Shown: in pieces, positions 57,306-64,000 of the stretch
Layout: every line of letters begins with the position of its first letter
Numbering within the stretch: the first letter of the stretch is position 1
Source: Dioscorea cayenensis subsp. rotundata
Lineage: Eukaryota; Streptophyta; Magnoliopsida; Dioscoreales; Dioscoreaceae
NCBI RefSeq assembly: GCF_009730915.1
Contig: NC_052475.1
Location: forward strand, 3,162,001-3,226,000
Reading direction: 5' to 3'
Length of the DNA: 64,000 nucleotides
The notes under the pieces: model-generated
Seen by the model: the letters and a program-made list of their open reading frames with translations, nothing else
Databases searched by the model: none
Told to the model about the DNA's origin: nothing
Made by a program: the position numbers and the translations under genes

Positions 57306-57885
57306 TGTTAGATTTTATATTTTTGGTACTAGTGGGCCCTATATGGGCTTTATATGGGTTTAGGGGTCTTACACCAAAAAATCTCAAGACTTAGTGGCTC
57401 AACCCCTATATCTATATATAAACTAATTACAATTCTATCACACAACCGATGTGGTACTATATTTTCAACACCCTCTCTCAAGTTCAACTTGGTCGAACTC
57501 TGGCAGACTCTAGTACACCGGAGGTCTATTTTACCGGGACTTGTACACTACTTTGTGTCTCGGAGGTCCCTACACATACTGGACTTGTACACTACTTGTG
57601 TCTCAAGGTCCTATTTTTAACTTGACTTTGGTTCCTCCGGAACCCTCGGAGGTCTTTTACTAGGTCTCACTATAAGCTGCTTAATCGGGATCATCCCCGA
57701 ATCTACGATCAGTGTTAGATTTTATATTTTTAGTATTAAGTGGGGATCTTTATATGAGCTTTATGAGAACTTAGTGGGTCTTACACCAAAAAGTCTCAAG
57801 ACTTGAGTGACTCACCCTCTATGTCTATATATAAACTCATTCTGATTATCAGTCACACAACCGATGTGGTACTATATTTCCAACA
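57306..57885 (-). mobile_element. TRIM-type miniature LTR retroelement, 580 bp
   Basis: Two direct repeats, 57306-57470 (165 bp) and 57713-57885 (173 bp), each beginning TGTTAGATTTTATATTTTT and ending CAACA. A perfect 5-bp duplication TATAT flanks them (57301-57305, 57886-57890). The 242 bp between them has no coding capacity. On the minus strand a purine tract GAGAGAGGG directly precedes the LTR at 57470, which sets the orientation. Each LTR carries a TATATATA promoter-like motif. No clear tRNA primer site was found. Confidence 0.85.
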
Positions 57886-59309
57886 TATATAAATATCAAA
57901 TATCAAATATCTTAATTACTAGATTATTACCACAATGCCATAATCATATATATATATATATATATACACCACACACATGTATAATTATATTTTCACATAT
58001 GGCAAAGCTCATGACTGGCTGTTTAATCAAACATTTAAAAAACAATATGAATATTGTCTTCCCTGATGTTTCCATCTTGACTTGTTAGGGAGCAGTGGAG
58101 CACATGCACATGTAACCATAACAAACGGGCACGCAAGCTTGCTTCATGCCTTGAAAATGTTGAATTTAGTGGCCGCAAGCATGTGTTTTTTGAAATGTAG
58201 TGTTGTCTTGGTCAACCCTTTTTAAGTTTCCACTTTAGACTCTTGCTTGTTTGTCATTCAATGCAACTGTACTTTTTCAATGAAAATGCTTGGTTGAATA
58301 TTATTGTAATCAGGAGGAATAATGAATGGTCTTTAATTAAGTTATTGTGGCTTTCATTCATCTATCAAAATCTTTCAATATCCAAACCAGTCTTTGAGTT
58401 TTGTTATAATTAATTTGGAGAGGTAATGAGAATAAAGTTAATTATTATAACACAATCTTTGAGATACGTCTTATTAGAATTAATGAAAATTAAAGAAAAA
58501 AAAAAAACTCAAGCCGAGTAAAAATTTGGGTTGGTGACTTATGAGACTGCGGTCATTTTAAAATATTTATTATACAATGAAAGGGATTCTAGTTCTGATG
58601 GAGATGTTAATGAAATTTTTTTAAAGAAAAACTAAAAATAAATAAAACCGGCCAACATTATTAGTTCTAAAAAGACATCCAAATATTTATTTTGATTTTT
58701 GAAAGGCATAAACATGTTCTCTTTTATTTACAAACAATATAAACATGTTGATTTTTATCATTAAATAGCATATAAATCTATTCTTCGTTTTCCTTTTGAC
58801 ATCTCATATAAATAAAAAATTAATATAATCTATAATGCATATAATGAAATAAGGCCAATTAACACTATACAAACAATTATCAACATTTATCAAATATTTA
58901 TGTTGATCATAAATGCAATTTCCACCGCACGTGGATGTTGAAAACTTTTTGAAATTTTGGTTCATTGTCGGTGGTTACATCCTTTGGCATTTCTCATACA
59001 TTAACATTTAATAAATAGTGTTCATTCATTCCTACCAAAATCTAAGCCCTTCATTCCAACCAAAACATAGTCAACAAAAAATGCATGTCCCAAGAAATTC
59101 TCTACACTTGCTACACGCTTTCATATCAAGCAAGCGTGACTTATAAAAATAAAAAAAATTAAAATAAAATAAAATAAATAAGAGCATCATCAACCATCCT
59201 ATAAATTCTATAACTCAACCACAAACTCTCTCATTCATCTCCAATACACAATACAAAACTTCTCAATTTCTCTTGCTCTTCAATTTTTATTTTATTTTAT
59301 TTTTGAGTC
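57886..59309. other. Spacer and promoter of the peptide gene
   Basis: AT-rich with a TATAAAT at 59200-59206, about 110 bp before the peptide start codon, a reasonable TATA box. Nothing else was recognised. Confidence 0.5.
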
Positions 59310-59604
59310 ATGAATCTTTACAAGTTAGGATCAAAAGGTCGGAAGTTCTGTATTTATCGCTATTATTATCGTCATTGCTTTTGCGATCAGTACTAACGCC
59401 GCGAGACCGATATCAGAGTACGATAACGATGCCGACCGCGGTGATGATGTCACGGTTATTGTTGATTGTTTTAACGGTATTAGTGAGTTGGTGAGATATC
59501 CAAGCATGTATGAGAAGGCTAGAACAACTATGGCTTGTTGGATGGGGAAGTTGGCTTCTGGTCCTAGTCCTAAAGGGTCCTGGTCATTAGACCAAACTAT
59601 TTAA
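59310..59604 (+). CDS. PIP-like secreted signalling peptide precursor (two one-base excesses)
   Basis: A single-exon gene. The Met at 59310 starts a hydrophobic signal peptide (VFIAIIIVIAFAIS) cut near NAARP, followed by a variable Asp-rich pro-region. The C-terminal Ser-Gly-Pro-Ser-Pro-Lys motif is the core of plant PAMP-induced peptides (PIP/PIPL), which are processed and sensed by the receptor kinase RLK7. As written the frame is broken twice. The A-run at 59328-59331 has one base too many, so the ATG frame does not join the signal peptide. At GGG (59576-59578) one G too many turns the family ending GxGH-stop (TAG at 59588-59590) into a longer tail with a stop at 59602-59604. With both excess bases discounted it is a 92-residue precursor ending exactly on the family motif. 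Possibly apoplastic immune or growth signalling. Confidence 0.75.
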
Positions 59605-61249
59605 TTTTTGTGATTATGTATACCTTAATTAGCTTATTATGTTTAGTTTCATGGGTATATATTGATATTGATATATATAGTTCATGGTAGATCACTAGAT
59701 ATAGATGAATAAATTTTGTGTAAATTTATTTTAGAGAAATTTGATTTGTGTTTGTTGTGTATTTATTTTTCATTTATATATATGATTTTGCATTAATGAT
59801 TTTCTTTTCTTTTTTATTCTTATCTTTTGTTTGGGTTTTGATTGAATTGTTTGAATAAAGAAAAATAAGAGTACAATCCATGTAATGATAGAATTTATGC
59901 TTTATTCTCATTTCATTATGTGCAAACATTTTAATCAATCCTCGCTCCTATGCTAAAACTTTACAAAATTTATAATTATTGTATCTTTAATATTTTAAAT
60001 ATTTTTTTACATAACTTTAAATTTAGTAATAATATTACCAACAAAAAAATAATCTAGTTTTTATAAGCACAACAACCTAATCTCCTATCAGCAAGTGAAG
60101 TTATGGACAAACCAAGATCTCCTTTATATATTATTACAATAAATTACTTTTCTAATACATGATAAATAATATTTAATAAAATTATTATTTTTTCTTTTTT
60201 GGACAAAGGATAAATCCGAGTTAGCTAAGAGCATACATGGAGTTAGTATTTCACAAACCCTTACTTTGAGTTATTATGATTCGTACAGAAAATCCAAACT
60301 ACCACTGAGTTATTTGTCTTTATATATATTTTGAACTCATGACCGATTTTTTTATCTCCCCTTAAATAATTTTAGTTACTATTACTAGCCATCCAAACTC
60401 GTTGGCTTTGGCTGTCATTTGAAAATAATTTATAAAGAGAAAAATATATATATATCAAGCTTCTATAATAAATCCTCCTCCACACACATATGCACAAGAA
60501 TACTCGGACTCATAATTATATAAAAACAAAATATTTTCAATAATAATGCTAGATATGTATGTTAAAATAATTCCTATTATGTAGCTTTCATTGAAATGTC
60601 TTACTTTATTTGATTTTATTCTATATTTACAAATAAAAATGAGATTGAACCCAATCTAATGAATTAATTAGGTACAGTTATACACTGATGAAAAACCACA
60701 GTATAAATTAGATTACATTTTGGAGTTTAGTTCCCAAAAATTAATTTTTATTAGTATATTTTTTTAACTTAAAAAAATTAACATTAAAAAAATTGAAACA
60801 GTGCAATTTGGAGCTGAACTACTTTAAAACTGTACTCAAACCACTGCCTTAAAAGTTCAAGTTCCAGTTTCAAAGTATACAAAATCAATTTAAAACCAGA
60901 ATCGAAATCATACCGAGATATATTTTTCTTTTTTCTACACTAAATGATAAATACCCCCATTTAAAGTTTCCATCAGGGTAAATACAGATATGCATGCACT
61001 CACAAGCTCAATAACACTTTACCCTCATCTTTTTGTTCTCGAAATACCTCTGAAAACCCGACATTAATAAGCAAGCAAATGTTGATTCATGGGTGTATTC
61101 TAACCTAGCGTGATCTTTGAATTGAGATGCCAAATAAACAACGAACTACTTTATTTATTGCAGGGATGGTCATAATTATTAAAAATACATACTCAGCAGC
61201 ATGAGAACCTAAAATACCAAACACGTCCAAGCAATACATAAAACACCAT
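59605..61249. other. AT-rich spacer
   Basis: 3' regions of the peptide gene and of the chitinase-like gene. No coding or repeat structure was recognised beyond short AT runs. Confidence 0.5.
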
Positions 61250-63053
61250 TTAGCAACACAGTTTATCTCCAGGTTGCACACCAAACATGCCACAATAATC
61301 AAGATAATAACCTACACGGCCTTTGACATCTTTAGGAAACCGGCCATTGCACACACCGGGGTTAATAACTCGAATGGTGTCACCGAAACCTTCGCCGGAG
61401 ATGAAGCGCTTGTGGACGTAAGTCATCCAGAACCAGAGTGATGCTTTGAAGCACAAGACCGGATCCTGTGAGATAAGCTCCGGCGAGTTAAGGCCATCGA
61501 AGCCGAGCTTCTGGCCGGCGAGACCATAATTGTAATTCCATGTCAACTGAAGAGGTCCTCGGCCGAGGTACTTCTTTTCCGGGTTGCATGGGTAGTCTGG
61601 ATTCTCCTCACAGTATACTTTGCCATTTACTTGGTTAATGTAGCAAAAGTCTGCCAATATTTGTCTAATGTTAATTATCAATGTATTCATTTTGTAATTT
61701 ACTTTATATTATTCTAATATTTTTAACTAAGTTTTCACTATATATATATATATATGAAAAATAAAAAGTTGATAATTTTTCTTTTTTTAAAAAAAGGGTC
61801 AATACTAAAAAAAATTCATGGCTTAACATCATTTGGCTCCACGGTGAAAATTAAAAGTGAAACATTCAAAGATCTTAAGTTACTCAATAAAAATAGTGAT
61901 AATAATAGATTAGCGATTGTGAGTGAAGATTCGCAGTCTTGTTCTTAACATGTGGCTGTAACCTAAATTATATGATGTACTCTATATGTAGTACTATTAT
62001 ATGAATATATCTAGAAAATAAAAAGTAATATTTTTTTAAAAAAATAAGCCAAAACTAAAGGGCTAAAAACTCAAGCGGTAATTGGCTCCACAGTGAAAAA
62101 TTACGAGTGAAACATTCAAAAGAAAACAATGGTGATAATGGATGAATCACCGGTTATGGGTGAAGGTTCACAGTTTTAACCCTCGTGATTGACATATGGC
62201 TAGAATCTAAGTTATATGATGTACATGATATATGACTCTATACCAACTACCAAGCATTTGTATATGTATGTAAACTGTGAGTTCAACCAGGCATGTGAAA
62301 TGGTGGTTAATCTAATGTGTCCTACATGTGAGTGTCACTGTCACAGTAATGTATTCACTAACTAGCCCATATCTGTTGTTTGTCTGTAGCTCAAAACCCA
62401 CGTGTCCCAAATCCGATTCAACTATTAAAGATGGCGAGTTGTTAATTAATTAATATATTGATTTATTTAAATGAATAAACAAATAATTAAATAAACTAAT
62501 AAAGAAACACGTCACGTGAAGAGATACTGCTTGATTTGGCAATCCTTTGTGTGGCGATGCGAATGCAGTCAATATTAAAATAATAATAATAACAAGTTAA
62601 AAATCAATAAATTAGAAAGAAAAATAGAAATTTAAAATTTTTTTAAAAAAAAAAGAACTGACGGCCGGTTTCAAGAGTGGCGTGGGCGAAGAAGGCGGCG
62701 ATCTCGCGGAGGGAGTCGTCGGGGGAGCCAGCGCGGGCGAAGTCAGGGTAAGATTCTAGGGCTTTGAAGAAGGCGTCGAGAGTGTAGAAACCTTTGCCCT
62801 CGCATTTGGCCGAGGCTTTGGAGATGATGCCGTTGAAGAACTCGGGAGTGACAATGTCGGCGACGGTGAAGGCATTGTGGTGAGTGGTGACGGTGGATGC
62901 ACGGAGAGGGAGGAGAAAGGAGCGTTGTTGATGATGATGATGATGATGATGATGGAGTTTGAGAGGTTTGGGGAAAGTGATAGGGTTTTTTGGGAGGAGG
63001 AGGAGGGGGTTGGGGATGCTTGGTGCTGTGATTCCTGTGAATGAGAGGGCCAT
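61250..63053 (-). CDS. GH19 chitinase-like protein, class IV type catalytic domain
   Basis: Two exons, 63053-62663 and 61650-61250, split in phase by a 1,012 bp GT-AG intron, giving 263 residues with no frame break. The GH19 domain (about 66-263) resembles class IV/II enzymes: FFNGIIS, REIAAFFAHAT, GRGPLQLTWNYNYG and ASLWFWM. The general acid Glu is kept at 128 (LETGH). The second catalytic Glu, nine residues on in class IV (normally INEING), is Gln137 here (INQVNG). No chitin-binding (hevein) domain is present. The N-terminus is not a normal secretory signal. It is Ser/Pro/Leu/Lys-rich without acidic residues, includes eight consecutive His, and looks like a plastid transit peptide. Family membership is certain; activity and location are open. 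Confidence 0.9.
61775..62240 (+). repeat. Two diverged copies of a ~200 bp unit in the chitinase intron
   Basis: Segments 61790-61990 and 62035-62240 share TTGGCTCCAC.GTGAAAA, GAGTGAAACATTCAAA, GTGATAAT and ATTATATGATGTAC in the same order and orientation, so this is an old tandem duplication inside the intron. Confidence 0.7.
62930..62955 (+). repeat. (ATG)n microsatellite coding for a His tract
   Basis: The repeat is read on the minus strand as CAT codons and gives the poly-His stretch of the chitinase-like N-terminus. Confidence 0.9.
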
Positions 63054-64000
63054 GATGGAGAGATTGAGAGATGATGGAGAGATGGATTTTGAAGGAGAGA
63101 ATGAGGATTGGTTGGTTCAGACTCCAGAGTGGGTGTCACATCACATGGGAATAGCTAAACAGGGAGGGAGGGAGGGGGGGATCAATTATTGTTTGCTTTC
63201 TTGTTTTATGTTCGTGGGTGACATGGGGATTGGGAATCAAATATTATTTGTTTTCTAGTTTATGACTAGGTTGGGTATTTTTTTAAAATATATTTATTTA
63301 TTTATTTTATTTTATTTTATTTACGGTGAGAGTCTACTACTCTTTGTTGATAATTAAAATCTTAATAATTTTTTTTACTTGTAATTACGGGCTTTAATAA
63401 TAATTTAGCATTAATTGGCATGTGAATTTTTTATATAATTTAAAAAAATAATAATAATAATAATAATGTAATGGGAGAATGGGGCTTAACCCATCGGTTC
63501 TCAAATGCCTTACAATTGCAAATACACAGCTCCCTTTCATAATTGCATGGCGAATATAATAAATTTTTTTTTATTGTTTAACTAACAGTCGGGACACATG
63601 ATAAAACTTAATAACTCGGATACGCTATGATAACACATGAACACAAAACTTGTTCACCTATTATATATATATATATAAGAAATCTATGGGTATCCAACTA
63701 TCAACAATTAGATCCCAATATTGATTAATAATAATTACTGTATTAATTACTGTTTCATCAATGTTATCGTTGGATCTTGATCGTTGGATCGAGATCCAAC
63801 GATTAATAATGAACATCCATAGATTTCTTATTTATAAACATTTAAACATAAATGGTCATCTCTATATATTACATACATATGGATCTAATGGCTAATAATG
63901 AACGTTTATAGATTTTCAAAGATGAATGTTCCTATATATATATATATATACAACTATAAAACTTTGCACCCTCCTTTCGCTGGGTGCCTTCTTATACCCA
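63054..64000. other. Promoter of the chitinase-like gene and AT-rich DNA
   Basis: The first 100 bp are the likely 5' leader on the minus strand. The rest is AT-rich with TTTA and AAT runs (63288-63315, 63449-63468) and the hairpin element listed separately. Confidence 0.5.
63675..63831. mobile_element. Small hairpin element (MITE-like)
   Basis: Inverted ends ATAAGAAATCTATGG (63675-63689) and CCATAGATTTCTTAT (63817-63831). An inner perfect palindrome ATCGTTGGATC-GA-GATCCAACGAT spans 63780-63803. Related sequence (TTAATAATGAACnTTnATAGATTT) recurs at 63890-63920 and near 29455-29480, so it belongs to a small dispersed family. Confidence 0.55.

Noticed and set aside
57354-57620. 88-residue open frame across the TRIM element
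   Set aside because: It crosses from the LTR into the internal non-coding region and has no recognisable domain.
59273-59494. Leu-rich 73-residue open frame over the peptide gene
   Set aside because: It is a shadow frame. The signal peptide and SGPSP motif lie in another frame.
60180-60360. Possible further SINE or DNA element
   Set aside because: Some resemblance to dispersed repeats, but neither box motifs nor terminal repeats could be shown.
62756-63258. Overlapping frames at the chitinase 5' end
   Set aside because: They are shadows caused by the GC-rich coding region and the CAT/ATG repeat. The GH19 domain is only in the frame starting at 63053.

Overview
This is a window of nuclear DNA from a flowering plant. 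The genes are split into many exons with GT-AG introns, the spacers are AT-rich, and the mobile elements (Ty1/copia, Mutator-like, hAT-like, TRIM, SINE) are of plant type. The gene families (calreticulin-3, group I bZIP, cytochrome b561/DOMON, At1g61900-type GPI protein, TBC/Rab-GAP, short PPR, PIP-type peptide, GH19 chitinase) are all plant families. Codon use is not GC-rich like a grass. A non-grass monocot such as a yam is possible, but the species cannot be read from the sequence. All gene models are manual splicing from the sequence.

Layout. 1-7.1 kb: calreticulin-3 (+, 14 exons), with a plant ER-stress-element match upstream. 7.6-11.2 kb: group I bZIP factor (+, 4 exons). 11.9-15.9 kb: conserved-looking protein I do not recognise (-), convergent with the bZIP gene, with a minisatellite in its first intron. 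17.1-19.8 kb: cytochrome b561/DOMON membrane protein (-). 22.2-28.1 kb: GPI-anchored protein (-, 7 exons). 30.6-36.5 kb: decayed Ty1/copia element (-) carrying a nested solo LTR. 36.8-44.3 kb: TBC-domain Rab-GAP (+, 10 exons). 44.8-47.4 kb: short THA8-like PPR protein (-). 48.0-48.9 kb: hAT-like non-autonomous element. 49.0-54.9 kb: decayed Mutator-like element with 272 bp terminal inverted repeats (TIRs) and a 9-bp target duplication. 57.3-57.9 kb: TRIM-type miniature retroelement. 59.3-59.6 kb: secreted PIP-like peptide precursor (+). 61.3-63.1 kb: GH19 chitinase-like protein (-) with a transit-peptide-like N-terminus and one catalytic Glu replaced by Gln.

The genes are unrelated housekeeping, signalling and defence genes rather than an operon-like system. 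Several touch immunity: CRT3 matures receptor kinases in the ER, PIP peptides are immune elicitors, and GH19 enzymes act on chitin.

The most striking window-wide pattern is a series of one-base excesses that break otherwise well-conserved reading frames. Most lie in short homopolymer runs. They occur in five host genes and at least twice in the Mutator-like transposase. Because all have the same direction, they look more like residual sequencing or assembly indels than independent gene death. I saw no tRNA, rRNA or CRISPR array.
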